Source: Deltaproteobacteria bacterium (GTDB lineage: Bacteria; Desulfobacterota; BSN033; UBA1163). From it: 63,056 nt of DNA. The stretch spans positions 1 to 63,056 of the forward strand of contig JAGVBT010000040.1 in assembly GCA_020059605.1 (NCBI GenBank). The letters are read 5' to 3'. Below the pieces are notes generated by a model, which was not told where the DNA came from, did no database searches, and saw only the letters and a program-made list of their open reading frames with translations. This document shows, one piece after another, positions 48,217-58,974 of the stretch. The translations under genes and the position numbers were made by a program. Within the stretch, counting starts at the first letter, position 1, and each line of letters opens with the position of its first letter.

Positions 48217-50055
48217 ATGAATTATGTTAGTCTCAATCAAAATGAGCGGCACGAGGTAAGCTTGAGTTCCCTTTACAAAAACCTTCTCTTCTGGTCGGTC
48301 ATCATCATCATTATGATCCTCCTGTTTAACCTCTTCAGCAGGCCGCGTCAGACAATGATGGACAGGAACTACTCCGACTTTATCAACGCGGTTGAAAACA
48401 ATCGTGTCCTTGAGGTTGAGACAAAAGGCAGGAGCATCGTCTGGAAAGATGCCGAGGGAAAACGGTTTAAAACCTATGCTCCGGAAGATCCCGAGATGAT
48501 AAAAACCCTCAGGGAAAAGAAAATCGTCATCAATGCAAAGAAGGAAGAAGATACCCCTGTTTGGCAAAACATCCTCATCTCCTGGTTTCCGATGATTATT
48601 CTCATCGGGGTGTGGATCTTCTTCATGAGACAAATGCAGATTGGCGGCGGAAAAGCTCTTTCCTTCGGGAAGAGCAAAGCGAAAATCCTGACTAAAGAAC
48701 AGCATAAAGTAACCTTTGATAATGTGGCCGGGATTGAAGAAGCCAAGGATGAACTCGAGGAGATCATCGACTTCCTGAGAGACCCCAAGAGATTCACCAA
48801 ACTGGGGGGACGAATACCTAAGGGAGTCCTTCTCATCGGCGCCCCCGGAACAGGGAAGACCCTGCTGGCAAGAGCGATTGCCGGGGAAGCCGATGTCCCT
48901 TTTTTCAGCATCAGCGGTTCTGATTTCGTGGAGATGTTTGTCGGGGTGGGCGCCTCCCGTGTCCGTGACCTCTTCCTCCAGGGAAAGAGAAATGCCCCCT
49001 GCATCATCTTCATCGATGAGATCGATGCCGTGGGAAGGCAACGTGGAGCGGGACTGGGCGGAGGCCATGATGAAAGGGAGCAGACCCTGAACCAGTTGCT
49101 GGTGGAAATGGATGGTTTTGAATCGAACGAGGGGGTCATCCTGATCGCCGCTACCAACCGGCCCGATGTCCTGGATCCCGCACTCCTCAGGCCAGGCCGT
49201 TTCGATCGCCAGGTCATCGTCCCGGTTCCCGATGTGAAAGGGAGGGAAGAGATTTTAAAGGTCCACACGAAGCGGGCGCCTCTGGCCAATGATGTCGATC
49301 TTTCCCTCCTGGCACGGGGGACCCCTGGTTTTTCAGGGGCGGACCTTGAGAACCTGGTCAATGAGGCCGCCCTCCTGGCGGCACGATTGGGAAAAGACTG
49401 GGTTGATATGTCGGACCTTGAACAGGCCAAGGACAAAGTGCTAATGGGGGTGGAAAGAAAATCGATGATCATTCCCCTCGAAGAACGCAGAATCACCGCC
49501 TACCATGAAGCAGGTCATACCCTGGTCGCCAGGATGACTCCCGGGACAGACCCCATTCACAAGGTCACCATTATTCCGAGGGGCCAGGCCCTTGGAATCA
49601 CGCAGCAACTTCCAATCGATGAGAAGCATACTTACCCCAAAGATTATCTCCTTAATAACATCACGGTGATGATGGGCGGAAGGGTAGCCGAGGAACTGGT
49701 CCTGCAACACCAGACCACCGGCGCTGGCAATGATATCGAACGATCCACGGAACTGGCCCGAAAGATGGTTTGTGAATGGGGGATGAGCGAAAGGCTCGGG
49801 CCCCTGGCCTACGGCCGAAAAGAAGAGCAGATCTTCCTCGGCAGGGAATTCGCTCAGCACCGTGACTATAGCGAAGAGACGGCGCGTCTGATCGATGCAG
49901 AAATCAGGGAAATCGTCACGGATCGCTATGAAAAAGCGAAAGAGATCATCCAGGAAAACCTCGATATCCTTCATCGCCTGGCCGGCTCTCTCCTCGAAAA
50001 AGAGGTTCTCGACGGAAACCAGATCGATCGGATTATAAAGGGTGAAGTCGTTTGA
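48217..50055 (+). CDS. ftsH: ATP-dependent zinc metalloprotease FtsH
   Basis: 612 residues. Two membrane helices ([18 protein letters not shown] and [20 protein letters not shown]) flank the periplasmic domain. The AAA core has Walker A GAPGTGKT, Walker [10 protein letters not shown], the second region of homology [19 protein letters not shown] and the zinc motif HEAGH with a later Asp/Glu ligand. FtsH degrades membrane and short-lived cytosolic proteins, including LpxC. No clear site precedes ATG 48217. The long minus-strand open frames inside are shadows. Confidence 0.97.
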   Translation: MNYVSLNQNERHEVSLSSLYKNLLFWSVIIIIMILLFNLFSRPRQTMMDRNYSDFINAVENNRVLEVETKGRSIVWKDAEGKRFKTYAPEDPEMIKTLREKKIVINAKKEEDTPVWQNILISWFPMIILIGVWIFFMRQMQIGGGKALSFGKSKAKILTKEQHKVTFDNVAGIEEAKDELEEIIDFLRDPKRFTKLGGRIPKGVLLIGAPGTGKTLLARAIAGEADVPFFSISGSDFVEMFVGVGASRVRDLFLQGKRNAPCIIFIDEIDAVGRQRGAGLGGGHDEREQTLNQLLVEMDGFESNEGVILIAATNRPDVLDPALLRPGRFDRQVIVPVPDVKGREEILKVHTKRAPLANDVDLSLLARGTPGFSGADLENLVNEAALLAARLGKDWVDMSDLEQAKDKVLMGVERKSMIIPLEERRITAYHEAGHTLVARMTPGTDPIHKVTIIPRGQALGITQQLPIDEKHTYPKDYLLNNITVMMGGRVAEELVLQHQTTGAGNDIERSTELARKMVCEWGMSERLGPLAYGRKEEQIFLGREFAQHRDYSEETARLIDAEIREIVTDRYEKAKEIIQENLDILHRLAGSLLEKEVLDGNQIDRIIKGEVV

Positions 50056-50241
50056 TCCTGGACGCATCAGGAGTTCTTCGCCGCCCCTTCACATGTGGTA
50101 GGTAAAACCCTAAAGGGATTCCGGTGGCTTGGATAACGGTTACGTACAAAGCATGAATGGACGACAACCGTAGCCTTTTAATGACGATACGGGCGTCCTT
50201 ACCGTTTCCGCTAAACGAAATCTCCTTTTCTAAACAAAGAA

Positions 50242-51444
50242 ATGAATGTAATCCGATGCCTTCACATCACCGGGCTTAAGGAAGCCATCCGGCAAATGGA
50301 AAAAGTGGGGGTGGACCCCAGCGGCATCGAGTGGATGAAAGGGAAAACACTCCATTTCAACCTCAAGGTGGAAGGAATCGATCCTCGTACAGCCAACCTC
50401 CTCAAAGAGGAGATGATATCCCTGGGTGGAGATGCCGCCCTGGATAACCAGAGCCTTGATTGCGGTGTCCGGCCGACAGACGGACTACTCATGGGAAGCC
50501 GGGAGCAGTTCGAGAAATTGATTCAGAAATTGGAATCCCATCCCGATCACCAAATAATTGCCCATCCCCTGAAAGAAACCCTCCAAAATATTTCGAAAGA
50601 CCGTTTCACCCTGCGCTGCCGGCGGCGGACATTCGCGCTTGGTGAAAGAACGCTTCTGATGGGGGTGCTCAATGTCACCCCTGACTCCTTTTCGGATGGC
50701 GGGCTTTTTTACGAAAAAGAGAAAGCCATATCTCACGGCCTGAAGATGGTTGAAGAGGGAGCCGACATGATCGATATCGGGGGAGAATCAACGAGACCGG
50801 GTTCAAAATTACTCGGACCGGATGAGGAACTCGCCCGGGTTCTTCCCGTAATTAAAGCCCTTGCCAGAGAGGTGGATGTCCCCATCTCCATTGACACCTA
50901 TAAATCAGAAGTTGCTCAGAGGGCCATCGACGCAGGGGCGCAAATCATAAATGATATCAGCGGATTACATTTTGACCCCGAACTTGCCCGTGTAGCGGCA
51001 AGCGGGGATGTCCCCATCATTCTGATGCATATTCGCGGAACGCCCGAAACCATGCAGAAAAAAGTCCATTATGATTCGCTGTTTTCTGAAATCATCCGGT
51101 ATCTTAAGGAGGGCATCCTGCGAGCCGAATCAGCGGGGCTGGATCCCGGACAGATCGTGATTGACCCTGGCATCGGTTTTGGCAAAACCCTCGAGGACAA
51201 CCTCTTGATTATTAAAAAACTCTCGGAATTCCGGGTTCTCGGAAAACCGATTCTCCTCGGGGCATCGAGAAAAAGCTTTATCGGAAAGATTCTCGATGCG
51301 CCATTGGGTGAACGGCTGGAGGGAACCCTCTCAAGCATTGCCATCGGCGTTCTCAATGGCGCCCATATCATAAGGAGTCATGATGTTCTTCAGGCAAAAC
51401 GGGCAATTGCAGTGGCCGATGCAATCAGGCTGGCCGAAGGATAG
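50242..51444 (+). CDS. folP: dihydropteroate synthase with N-terminal extension
   Basis: 400 residues; DHPS itself is ~270. The catalytic barrel begins near residue 130: [78 protein letters not shown] and [13 protein letters not shown]. It joins pterin diphosphate to p-aminobenzoate for folate. The first ~125 residues ([40 protein letters not shown]) form a separate domain known from some delta-proteobacterial DHPS proteins, of unknown role. The start lacks a strong site. Confidence 0.94.
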   Translation: MNVIRCLHITGLKEAIRQMEKVGVDPSGIEWMKGKTLHFNLKVEGIDPRTANLLKEEMISLGGDAALDNQSLDCGVRPTDGLLMGSREQFEKLIQKLESHPDHQIIAHPLKETLQNISKDRFTLRCRRRTFALGERTLLMGVLNVTPDSFSDGGLFYEKEKAISHGLKMVEEGADMIDIGGESTRPGSKLLGPDEELARVLPVIKALAREVDVPISIDTYKSEVAQRAIDAGAQIINDISGLHFDPELARVAASGDVPIILMHIRGTPETMQKKVHYDSLFSEIIRYLKEGILRAESAGLDPGQIVIDPGIGFGKTLEDNLLIIKKLSEFRVLGKPILLGASRKSFIGKILDAPLGERLEGTLSSIAIGVLNGAHIIRSHDVLQAKRAIAVADAIRLAEG

Positions 51445-51533
51445 CGAGTCCGAAGTCCGAAAATTCATTCCCTTTTCTTCTCTCCCCCACGCATCTCAAG
51501 GAGGAGGATGAGGTTGGGGACATAGGAGGAACC

Positions 51534-52247
51534 ATGACAAGACTGGGGGTCAACATCGACCATGTCGCCACGGTGAGACAGGCCAGAGGGGAGGCTTACC
51601 CGGATCCGGTCACAGCCGCAAGCATGGTGGAAATGGCTGGAGCCGATGGCCTTGTCTGCCATCTAAGGGAAGATCGGCGCCATATTCAGGACAGGGATCT
51701 TCGCATTCTGAGGGAGGTGATCCAGACGCAGCTCAACCTGGAGATGGCCGCCACGGAGGAGATGATCCGCATCGCTCTGCTCACAAAACCCGACATTGTC
51801 ACCCTGGTGCCTGAAAAAAGGGAGGAGCTGACCACCGAGGGAGGGCTTGATGTTGTCAAGAACTTCCGTTCTCTCAAAAAAGCCGTTCAACGGCTCCGGA
51901 AGGAAAATATTCCTGTCAGTCTTTTCGTCGATCCCGACCGGAACCAGATCAAAGCCTCGGAGGGAGTGGAGGCCGATGCCATCGAGATTCACACCGGCCA
52001 CTATTGCGAAGCGAAGACCCCGGCCCAGGCCGACGATGAATTGAAAAGGGTCCTTGATGCGGTGGGAGAAGCCGGCCAGCGGAATTTAAGGATCGCCGCA
52101 GGACACGGCCTCAATTATGTCAATGTGCGAAGGATTGCCGAGATCATAGAAATTGAGGAACTCAACATCGGCCACAGCATCATCGCCCGTGCCGTCCTGG
52201 TGGGCCTGGACCGGGCGGTCAGGGAGATGATCGCGCTGATTCGATGA
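51534..52247 (+). CDS. pdxJ: pyridoxine 5'-phosphate synthase
   Basis: 237 residues, TIM barrel condensing 1-deoxyxylulose 5-phosphate with 3-amino-1-hydroxyacetone phosphate to pyridoxine 5'-phosphate. Motifs: [51 protein letters not shown] and [11 protein letters not shown]. The site GGAGGAACC precedes ATG 51534. It lies between folP and acpS in a housekeeping run also found in other delta-proteobacteria. Confidence 0.97.
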   Translation: MTRLGVNIDHVATVRQARGEAYPDPVTAASMVEMAGADGLVCHLREDRRHIQDRDLRILREVIQTQLNLEMAATEEMIRIALLTKPDIVTLVPEKREELTTEGGLDVVKNFRSLKKAVQRLRKENIPVSLFVDPDRNQIKASEGVEADAIEIHTGHYCEAKTPAQADDELKRVLDAVGEAGQRNLRIAAGHGLNYVNVRRIAEIIEIEELNIGHSIIARAVLVGLDRAVREMIALIR

Positions 52248-52251
52248 AAAA

Positions 52252-52384
52252 AAAGTTCGTAGTTCGGGGTTCGGAGTTCGGAGTCAAAAATCAATTTTCC
52301 AAGGCTTCGATTCCAAGTCTCCGAACTCCCTGCCTCCGCCGAAACGCTTCGTGTAGGCAGGCGAACTAAAATTACTCCGAACTT
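52252..52384. repeat. GTTCGGAG-word spacer
   Basis: AGTTCGTAGTTCGGGGTTCGGA, written here as AGTTCGTAGTTC and GGGGTTCGGAGTTCGGAGTC, is followed by TCTCCGAACTCCCTGCCTCC and ATTACTCCGAACTT, the inverse word. The spacer between pdxJ and acpS is therefore an inverted arrangement of GTTCGGAG words. No gene. Confidence 0.55.
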
Positions 52385-52786
52385 ATGATTCTGGGCACCG
52401 GCATCGACATTGTTAATATCGAACGGATCGAAAGGCTGATGGATCGCTGGGGAGACCGGTTTCTGGGACGGGTCTATACGGAGCGGGAAATCTCCTGGTG
52501 CCGCCGGAAGTCTCATCCCATGGAATGTTTTGCCATCCGTTTTGCCGCAAAAGAGGCCTTTCTGAAGGCGATTGGTACAGGACTCCGGTATGGGATCCAA
52601 TGGACGGATATTGAGGTCGAGAACGATCCCATGGGAAAACCGCTCCTCTCCTTTCATCGGAGGGCAAAGGAGTTTCTCCAATCCCGTCGAATCGACAGGA
52701 CCCTTCTCACCCTTTCCCACGACCGACCCTACGCCGTGGCTCATGTCCTATTAGAGGGGAGAGACCATGAAAGTAGCGACCGCTGA
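52385..52786 (+). CDS. acpS: holo-acyl-carrier-protein synthase
   Basis: 133 residues. Transfers phosphopantetheine from CoA to ACP. Motifs: ILGTGIDIVNIERIERLM with the metal-binding Asp, FAIRFAAKEAFLKAIGTGL with the Glu/Lys pair, and LLTLSHDRPYAVAHVLLE at the end. Length is typical. The start codon lies within the edge of a word-repeat spacer without a good site. The 3' end overlaps nnrDE by 20 nt. Confidence 0.95.
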   Translation: MILGTGIDIVNIERIERLMDRWGDRFLGRVYTEREISWCRRKSHPMECFAIRFAAKEAFLKAIGTGLRYGIQWTDIEVENDPMGKPLLSFHRRAKEFLQSRRIDRTLLTLSHDRPYAVAHVLLEGRDHESSDR

Positions 52787-54317
52787 GCAGATGCAGGAAC
52801 TGGACCGTAAGGCGATTGAGACTTACCGAATTCCTGGAATCGTCCTGATGGAGAATGCAGGGAGGGAAGCCACGGAGGCGATCCTCTCCTCTTTCCCGGA
52901 CCTCCGAAAAAAGAGGGTGGCCATCATCGCCGGGAAAGGGAACAATGGAGGCGATGGCTTCGTGATCGCCAGGCACTTAATGAATCGCGGGATCCAGGTC
53001 AAAGTCTTTCTGCTTACCGACCCCAAATCGCTCAGGGGAGATGCGGAAACAAACCATTATGTCTTCCATCGCATGAAAGGAGAAATCCTCTCCATTCCTT
53101 CTTCGAAGGATTATCAGAAAGTAAAGAGAGAACTGGAAAGGGCAGATCTCTTGGTCGATGCCATTTTCGGGACAGGGCTTGACGCAGAGGTAAGAGGGTA
53201 TTACCGGGAGGTAATTGATCACCTCAATACCCTTCATCGTCCCCTCGTGGCCGTCGATATCCCCTCCGGCTTAAACGCCGATACGGGAAAACCGCTCGGG
53301 ACCGCAATCCGCGCAACCCTCACCGTCACCTTCGGTCTGCCCAAGATAGGGCTGCTCGTCTCCCCGGGGAGCGAATACACGGGAACCCTCAGGGTCGTTG
53401 ACATTGGCATCCCCAAAAACTTGATGGAAGAGGAAAAGATCCAGTCCTACCTTCTCGAGGAGGACGAAATGATGCGGGTTCTTTCCGTCCCCAGACGCCC
53501 CGACACACACAAGGGAGATTACGGTCATCTGCTGGTGATCGCCGGCTCGGTTGGAAAAACCGGCGCAGCCTCCATGGTTTGTGAGGCTGCGTTGAGGATG
53601 GGAGCGGGGCTGGTCACCCTCGCCATCCCGAAAAGCCTGAATGCGATTATGGAGATGAAGCTGACCGAGGGGATGACCGAGCCTCTTCCCGAAACCCCGA
53701 AACAGACCCTCAGTCTAAGAGCCTATCACTCCATCCTGCGGCTTTGCGAAAACAAGAAGGCGGTTGTAATCGGCCCCGGACTGGGAACGTTTAAAGAAAC
53801 CCAGTCGCTCATCCTGAAATTGATCAAATCGATCGAACTCCCCATGATCATCGATGCGGATGGCATCAATGCTCTGGCCACCCAGCCAAAGTTTTTCCCA
53901 GTCTCCAACCGGTCCATTGTGCTCACACCCCACCCCGGAGAGATGGCCAGGTTAATCCGTTCAACAGTCAAGGCGGTCCAGGAGGACCGCATCGGAACCA
54001 GCAAAAACTTCGCTCAGTCCAACCATGTCTATCTGGCCCTCAAAGGGTATCGCACCTTGATCGCCACTCCCAGGGGAGAGGTTTATATCAACCCCACGGG
54101 CAATTCGGGGATGGCGACCGGAGGAACGGGGGATGTGCTCTGCGGGATGATCGCCGGCCTCGCCTCTCAGGGATTCGACCTTCTCCGGTCCCTTCAAGCC
54201 TCGGTCTATCTCCACGGGCTGGCCGGAGATGAAGCGGCCCGGAAACTGGGGGAAAAATCGCTGGTGGCGACGGACCTCATCAAGGAAATCCCCGCCCTCC
54301 TCCGGAGAGGGATTTGA
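52767..54317 (+). CDS. nnr: bifunctional NAD(P)HX epimerase / dehydratase
   Basis: 516 residues. The N-terminal epimerase domain has MENAGREATEAIL, IIAGKGNNGGDGFVIARHL and the DAIFGTGLDAEVRGYY loop. The C-terminal ADP-dependent dehydratase has KGDYGHLLVIAGSVGKTGAA, VIGPGLGTFKETQSLILKL, IDADGINAL and GNSGMATGGTGDVLCGMIAG. It repairs hydrated NADH and NADPH. GTG/ATG 52767 overlaps acpS, preceded by GAGGGGAGAG. Order acpS-nnr is common in bacteria. Confidence 0.96.
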   Translation: MKVATAEQMQELDRKAIETYRIPGIVLMENAGREATEAILSSFPDLRKKRVAIIAGKGNNGGDGFVIARHLMNRGIQVKVFLLTDPKSLRGDAETNHYVFHRMKGEILSIPSSKDYQKVKRELERADLLVDAIFGTGLDAEVRGYYREVIDHLNTLHRPLVAVDIPSGLNADTGKPLGTAIRATLTVTFGLPKIGLLVSPGSEYTGTLRVVDIGIPKNLMEEEKIQSYLLEEDEMMRVLSVPRRPDTHKGDYGHLLVIAGSVGKTGAASMVCEAALRMGAGLVTLAIPKSLNAIMEMKLTEGMTEPLPETPKQTLSLRAYHSILRLCENKKAVVIGPGLGTFKETQSLILKLIKSIELPMIIDADGINALATQPKFFPVSNRSIVLTPHPGEMARLIRSTVKAVQEDRIGTSKNFAQSNHVYLALKGYRTLIATPRGEVYINPTGNSGMATGGTGDVLCGMIAGLASQGFDLLRSLQASVYLHGLAGDEAARKLGEKSLVATDLIKEIPALLRRGI

Positions 54318-54410
54318 TTCCCTTAGGGAAGTCTGTTAGGATTTAAAAAAGTCCGGAGGTAAGTTTTCCATGCAAGGAACCCCGTTCACCATGAATCTAA
54401 GGAGCATTGC

Positions 54411-54884
54411 ATGCTGGTTGAGATGAAAGTGAAGTTTTTGACATTCGATTCCACATCAAACGGGTTTGTCGTCCTCCTGATGGACCTGGCCAATAAGACA
54501 GGGCTACCGATCTGGATCGGACCGTTTGAGGCAAATGCCATCGCCATGAAATTAAAGAAGATCGATTCCCATCGTCCCATGACTCACGATTTGATCCATC
54601 ACGTTTTGAACACCCTTCAATCACAGGTCATGAAAATTGTGGTCAACGATTTGAAGGAAAACACTTATTATGCGTTGATTCACCTCAATCAAAAGGGGGA
54701 AGAGATCGTCATCGACTCCCGCCCCAGTGACGCCATTGCAATTGCGCTCGCCGCAGATGCACCGATCTTTGTTTCAGGGGAGGTTATCGAAAAGGCGAGG
54801 ACCATCGATTTTGAAAAAGAGGGAGATCAACTCAAAGAATGGCTTGAAAACCTCAACCCGGATGATTTTAAGTTTAAGGCGTAA
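54411..54884 (+). CDS. bifunctional nuclease domain (DUF151) protein
   Basis: 157 residues of the BFN family: EMKVKFLTFDSTSNGFVVLL, LPIWIGPFEANAIAMKL, RPMTHDLIHHVLNTL and IDSRPSDAIAIALAADAPIF. Family members in plants and hyperthermophiles show DNase/RNase activity; the bacterial role is unproven. AAGGAGCATTGC lies upstream. It precedes tsaE by 38 nt. Confidence 0.92.
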   Translation: MLVEMKVKFLTFDSTSNGFVVLLMDLANKTGLPIWIGPFEANAIAMKLKKIDSHRPMTHDLIHHVLNTLQSQVMKIVVNDLKENTYYALIHLNQKGEEIVIDSRPSDAIAIALAADAPIFVSGEVIEKARTIDFEKEGDQLKEWLENLNPDDFKFKA

Positions 54885-54922
54885 CGATTTCATGAGGCGA
54901 TACGCATCGCGGTAACGAACAA

Positions 54923-55408
54923 GTGTTTCTTCAAACCGGGAGCCCCTCCGACACCATTCGCCTTGGAAAACAAATTGGACGCCTTCTTCAGAGAGGCGAT
55001 GTCGTGGCCCTGGTCGGCGAATTGGGAGCGGGAAAGACCCGGTTGATCAGTGGGTTGGCCCAAGGAGCCGGTGTTCAAAAATCCGATTATGTCTCGAGCC
55101 CCTCTTTCACCCTGATCAACGAATACAGAGGGAAGATCCCTTTTTATCATATCGATCTTTACCGGTTGGAAAAGGAGCAGGATGCGGAAGAGTTAGGTCT
55201 TGAGGAATACTTTTATGGAGATGGAATTACGGCCCTTGAGTGGGCCGACCGAATTCCTTCCTTGCTCCCCATTGGGGTTCTCCTAATCCATGTCCGGTAT
55301 TCCGGGAAAAAGACCCGGACCATCGAAATGACCGGCCAAGGACAACGCTACGAAGAGTTAATAACAGAAATCGAGTCTCGTGTTCCGGGTTTCACGTTTC
55401 GGGTTTAA
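54923..55408 (+). CDS. tsaE: tRNA threonylcarbamoyladenosine biosynthesis ATPase TsaE
   Basis: 161 residues from GTG 54923; stop codons exclude an upstream start in this frame. P-loop [18 protein letters not shown] near residue 32, [15 protein letters not shown] and [20 protein letters not shown] with [10 protein letters not shown]. It cycles ATP in the TsaB-TsaD-TsaE complex that makes t6A37 in tRNA. The last codons lie in a word repeat (GTTTCACGTTTCGGG). Confidence 0.95.
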   Translation: MFLQTGSPSDTIRLGKQIGRLLQRGDVVALVGELGAGKTRLISGLAQGAGVQKSDYVSSPSFTLINEYRGKIPFYHIDLYRLEKEQDAEELGLEEYFYGDGITALEWADRIPSLLPIGVLLIHVRYSGKKTRTIEMTGQGQRYEELITEIESRVPGFTFRV

Positions 55409-55440
55409 ACCTTGGAACTTGCAACTTGAAACTCGAACCT
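55376..55440. repeat. CACGTTTCGGG / CTTGCAACTTG word spacer
   Basis: GTTCCGGGTTTCACGTTTCGG overlaps the end of tsaE (shown as GTTCCGGGTTTC and ACGTTTCGGG), followed by CTTGGAACTTGCAACTTGAA and ACTCGAACC. Two word families run in tandem. The repeat forms the C-terminus of TsaE (PGFTFRV). Confidence 0.5.
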
Positions 55441-55464
55441 TTGAGTGATCGGGGAGGTTACGGA

Positions 55465-56703
55465 ATGGCATTGGTTGTTCAAAAGTATGGCGGCACATCG
55501 GTCGGAGATGTCGACCGAATCAGGAATGTCGCAGGAAGAGTCATCCGAAGCGCGAAGGAAGGTCATCAGGTGGTGGTCGTCGTCTCGGCCATGGCCGGAG
55601 AAACCGACAAACTGATCCGGCTGGCCCGGCAGGTCACTACGAACCCCGATGAAAGAGAGATGGATGTTCTTGTCTCCACGGGGGAACAGATCACCATTGC
55701 CCTGCTTGCAATGGCCTTAAAGGCGATGGGCTATAATGCGAAATCCTATCTTGGTTTTCAGATCAAGATCGCCACAGACAGCGCTTTTGGCAAAGCCCGT
55801 ATCACCGGGATCGAATCGGAGAAGATGCTTGAAGATTTAAGAAACGGAAGGATCGTGGTCGTGGCCGGGTTTCAGGGGGTGGATGAGTCGGAGAATATCA
55901 CCACGCTGGGCCGCGGGGGATCCGATACGACCGCTGTGGCCGTCGCCGCCGCCATCCGGGCGGATGTCTGCGAAATCTACACGGATGTGGATGGCGTCTA
56001 TACGACCGACCCGAATGTATGCTCGAAGGCCCGGAAGCTGTCCCGGATCTCCTATGATGAGATGCTTGAAATGGCCAGCCTGGGAGCCAAGGTGCTTCAG
56101 ATCCGTTCCGTTGAGTTTGCCAAGAAGTATGATGTCCCCATTCATGTGAGATCGTCCTTCAATGAAAATCCCGGGACCATTGTCTGCAAGGAGGAGAAAG
56201 AGATGGAAAGGGTTGTTGTTTCAGGGGTGACCTATAACAAGGATGAGGCAAAGATAGAAGTCATGCGCGTCCCGGATGTTCCCGGGGTGGCCGCCAAATT
56301 ATTTAAACCCATTGCCGATGCCAATATCGTGGTGGACATGATCATCCAGACCTCCAGCACCGAAAAAGGTTGCGCCGATCTGGCCTTCACCGTTCCCAAA
56401 ACCGATTTCTCCAGGGCCCTTCAGATTGTGAAAGAAAGTGCCAAGCAGATGGGGGGAAAAGAAGTCCTCTCCGATGAAAACATCGCCAAAGTGTCGATTA
56501 TCGGCGTGGGGATGAGGAGCCATTCAAATGTGGCCGCACAGATGTTTTCCGCCCTGGCCGGTGAGGGCATCAACATCCAGATGATCTCAACTTCGGAGAT
56601 CAAAATCTCCTGCGTTATTGACTCCAAATATACGGAATTAGCGGTGCGCGCCCTCCATGATTCCTTTGAACTGGACAAGCCGACCGTCACCGAAGAAAAA
56701 TAG
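55465..56703 (+). CDS. lysC: aspartate kinase
   Basis: 412 residues from ATG 55465 (GGGGAGGTTACGGA upstream). The catalytic domain opens [20 protein letters not shown] and holds [19 protein letters not shown] and [15 protein letters not shown]. Two ACT domains follow ([40 protein letters not shown]), the site of lysine/threonine feedback. It feeds the hom-thrC branch encoded 42 kb away in this window. cimA starts 6 nt after the stop. Confidence 0.97.
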   Translation: MALVVQKYGGTSVGDVDRIRNVAGRVIRSAKEGHQVVVVVSAMAGETDKLIRLARQVTTNPDEREMDVLVSTGEQITIALLAMALKAMGYNAKSYLGFQIKIATDSAFGKARITGIESEKMLEDLRNGRIVVVAGFQGVDESENITTLGRGGSDTTAVAVAAAIRADVCEIYTDVDGVYTTDPNVCSKARKLSRISYDEMLEMASLGAKVLQIRSVEFAKKYDVPIHVRSSFNENPGTIVCKEEKEMERVVVSGVTYNKDEAKIEVMRVPDVPGVAAKLFKPIADANIVVDMIIQTSSTEKGCADLAFTVPKTDFSRALQIVKESAKQMGGKEVLSDENIAKVSIIGVGMRSHSNVAAQMFSALAGEGINIQMISTSEIKISCVIDSKYTELAVRALHDSFELDKPTVTEEK

Positions 56704-56709
56704 ATAGGG

Positions 56710-58284
56710 ATGGATAAAAAACCTGTTAAAATCTACGACACCACGCTCCGCGACGGGTCCCAGGCGGAGGACATCGCCTTCTCCGTCGAGGACAAGGTAA
56801 GGATTGCCTTAAAATTGGACGAGCTCGGCATCCATTACATCGAAGGAGGCTGGCCCGGCTCCAACCCGAAGGACCTTCAGTTTTTCCGGGAAATCCAATC
56901 GGCTCACCTGACGGCGGCAAAGGCGGTTGCTTTTGGAAGCACCTGCCGTTCGGATTGCCTGCCCGAAGCCGATTCAAATCTCCAGGCGCTGATCGAAGCA
57001 GGGACCCAGGCGGTCACCCTCTTCGGAAAATCCTGGGGCCTGCACGCCCTTGAGGCGTTAAACATCAGCCTCGATCAAAACCTTGAAATGATCTACCGGT
57101 CGGTTTGTTTTATGAAGGAGAAGATTCAGGAAGTCATCTTCGATGCGGAACATTTTTTCGATGGGTTCAGGGAAAATCCGTCTTATGCCCTTTCCATACT
57201 GAAGGCGGCCCAGGAGGCGAAGGCCGATTGGATCGTGCTTTGTGACACGAATGGCGGGACCCTCCCCCATGATCTCCAGAGGGCGATTCAAGAAGTAAAA
57301 AACGAGATCACCGTCCCCCTCGGCATCCACGTCCATAACGACACCGAGTTGGCTGTGGCCAACTCCCTGATCGCTGTGAGAGAGGGAATCACGCAGGTCC
57401 AGGGGACGATCAATGGGTATGGCGAACGGTGCGGGAATGCCAATCTCTGCTCCATCATTCCCAATCTGAAACTGAAGATGGGGATCGATTGCATCACCGA
57501 TGCCCAGCTCAAAAAAATCACGGAGGTTTCCCGCTTCGTCTCGGAGCTTGCGAATCTGCCCCATCCAAACTACCTGCCTTTTGTGGGCAATAGCGCCTTT
57601 GCCCACAAGGGAGGGGTCCACGTGAGCGCCATCCGGAAAAGCCCCCTCACCTACGAACATATCCGGCCGGAGCGGGTGGGAAACCGTCAAAGGGTTCTCA
57701 TCTCCGATCTTTCGGGGGAATCGAACATCCTTTACAAGGCCTCCGAGTTCGGGATCGACCTCGAAAGCAAAGACCCCACCGTCCGCAGGATCCTCGACAA
57801 CTTAAAAAAACTGGAACATGAAGGATTCCAATTTGAAGGAGCCGAAGGGTCTTTCGAAATCCTGATGAAGAAGGCCCTGGGAAAACACAAGAAATTCTTC
57901 GAGCTCATGGGGTTTCGTGTGATCGTTGAAAAGAAGGAGGAGGAAGGTCTTCCCCTCTCGGAGGCGACCATCATGGTTCGCATCGGCGGGCAAATCGAAC
58001 ATACGGCGGCATTAGGAAACGGTCCGGTCAACGCTCTCGATCATGCCATACGAAAGGCGCTCGAAAAGTTCTATCCCCAATTGAAAGAGGTCAAACTTCT
58101 CGATTACAAAGTGAGGATCCTCACGACCAAGGACGGAACGGCTGCCCAGACCAGGGTTCTGATCGAATCCGGAGACGGGGGCTCGAAATGGGGAACCGTG
58201 GGCGTCTCCGAAAATATTATCCAGGCCAGCTGGCAGGCTCTCGTGGATGCCATCGACTACAAGCTCCTGAAAGAAGAAAAGTAG
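56710..58284 (+). CDS. cimA: citramalate synthase
   Basis: 524 residues. HMGL-like barrel beginning [20 protein letters not shown], with [29 protein letters not shown] and [20 protein letters not shown]; the Pro-Gly-Ser-Asn stretch is typical of CimA rather than 2-isopropylmalate synthase. A C-terminal LeuA-type regulatory domain follows ([19 protein letters not shown]). It condenses pyruvate with acetyl-CoA to (R)-citramalate, giving 2-ketobutyrate for isoleucine without threonine deaminase. It directly follows lysC. Confidence 0.95.
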   Translation: MDKKPVKIYDTTLRDGSQAEDIAFSVEDKVRIALKLDELGIHYIEGGWPGSNPKDLQFFREIQSAHLTAAKAVAFGSTCRSDCLPEADSNLQALIEAGTQAVTLFGKSWGLHALEALNISLDQNLEMIYRSVCFMKEKIQEVIFDAEHFFDGFRENPSYALSILKAAQEAKADWIVLCDTNGGTLPHDLQRAIQEVKNEITVPLGIHVHNDTELAVANSLIAVREGITQVQGTINGYGERCGNANLCSIIPNLKLKMGIDCITDAQLKKITEVSRFVSELANLPHPNYLPFVGNSAFAHKGGVHVSAIRKSPLTYEHIRPERVGNRQRVLISDLSGESNILYKASEFGIDLESKDPTVRRILDNLKKLEHEGFQFEGAEGSFEILMKKALGKHKKFFELMGFRVIVEKKEEEGLPLSEATIMVRIGGQIEHTAALGNGPVNALDHAIRKALEKFYPQLKEVKLLDYKVRILTTKDGTAAQTRVLIESGDGGSKWGTVGVSENIIQASWQALVDAIDYKLLKEEK

Positions 58285-58300
58285 CCATTTCGGCAAGGCC

Positions 58301-58885
58301 ATGACTTTTCCTAAAGGGCTGAGATATTTCTCAATCGGCCAACAACGAATTCTCCTCGTGTTGGCCCTTCTCATGCTCACCTTCCTATATGTTCGACTTT
58401 ACCATAAACCCTCTTCATCTCCAGAACAAATCTTTAAAGAATTTGTTGTTGAGGTTTCAGGGGAGGTGCAACAACCAGGCATCTACCTTTTCCAAAAACA
58501 TCCCTCCTTAAAAGAAACCATCAACAGAGCCGGAGGGTTTATAGAGGCTGTCCGATCTGACGATCCGGTATCCTCGGAAACCCTGGAAACCGGGACACTT
58601 CTCTTCGTTCAAAAGACGTCTGACCAACAAATCAAAATTAATATCCGAAGGATGGAGGCCAACAAACTTCTCGTCTTCTCCATCCCCCTTGACCTGAACC
58701 GGGTCTCCGCCGAAGACCTCTGCCTCATCCCGGGAATTGGCGAGTCGCTGGCCCGTGAGATCCTCGCCTATCGTGAGAGGAGAAAAGGGTTCGGATCGAG
58801 AGAGGATCTTAAAAACGTAAAGGGGATCGGTGAGAAGAAATACGAATCCGTGAAAAGGTTTTTTACTGTCCGCTCCCCTCCATGA
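58301..58885 (+). CDS. ComEA-like helix-hairpin-helix protein with SLBB-type domain
   Basis: 194 residues. One N-terminal membrane helix (ILLVLALLMLTFLYVRLY), a soluble-ligand-binding-beta-grasp-like region (EFVVEVSGEVQQPGIYLFQK), then a helix-hairpin-helix pair at the C-terminus: DLNRVSAEDLCLIPGIGESL and FGSREDLKNVKGIGEKKYES. ComEA binds incoming DNA at the outer face of the inner membrane during transformation. Other competence genes are not visible here. Confidence 0.88.
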   Translation: MTFPKGLRYFSIGQQRILLVLALLMLTFLYVRLYHKPSSSPEQIFKEFVVEVSGEVQQPGIYLFQKHPSLKETINRAGGFIEAVRSDDPVSSETLETGTLLFVQKTSDQQIKINIRRMEANKLLVFSIPLDLNRVSAEDLCLIPGIGESLAREILAYRERRKGFGSREDLKNVKGIGEKKYESVKRFFTVRSPP

Positions 58886-58913
58886 ATCTCTGCCCTGTCT
58901 TAACCGGCTCCCC

Positions 58914-58932
58914 AACCCTTTTCAAAGGGGTT
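58914..58932 (+). terminator. hairpin between convergent genes
   Basis: AACCCTTT-TC-AAAGGGGTT forms an 8-bp stem with one bulge, followed by CTCG. It separates the ComEA-like gene from the DJ-1/PfpI gene on the other strand. Confidence 0.4.
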
Positions 58933-58974
58933 CTCGATAGCAGCCTATCCAATGGCTTAAGGGGAAATTTCTTC

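Noticed and set aside
48474-49496. 340-codon minus-strand open frame
   Set aside because: Shadow of ftsH in a frame with skewed Ser/Arg content.
50056-50241. Structured RNA or riboswitch before folP
   Set aside because: Only short GGTT/AACC pairings were seen and no known riboswitch core; no terminator near the start.
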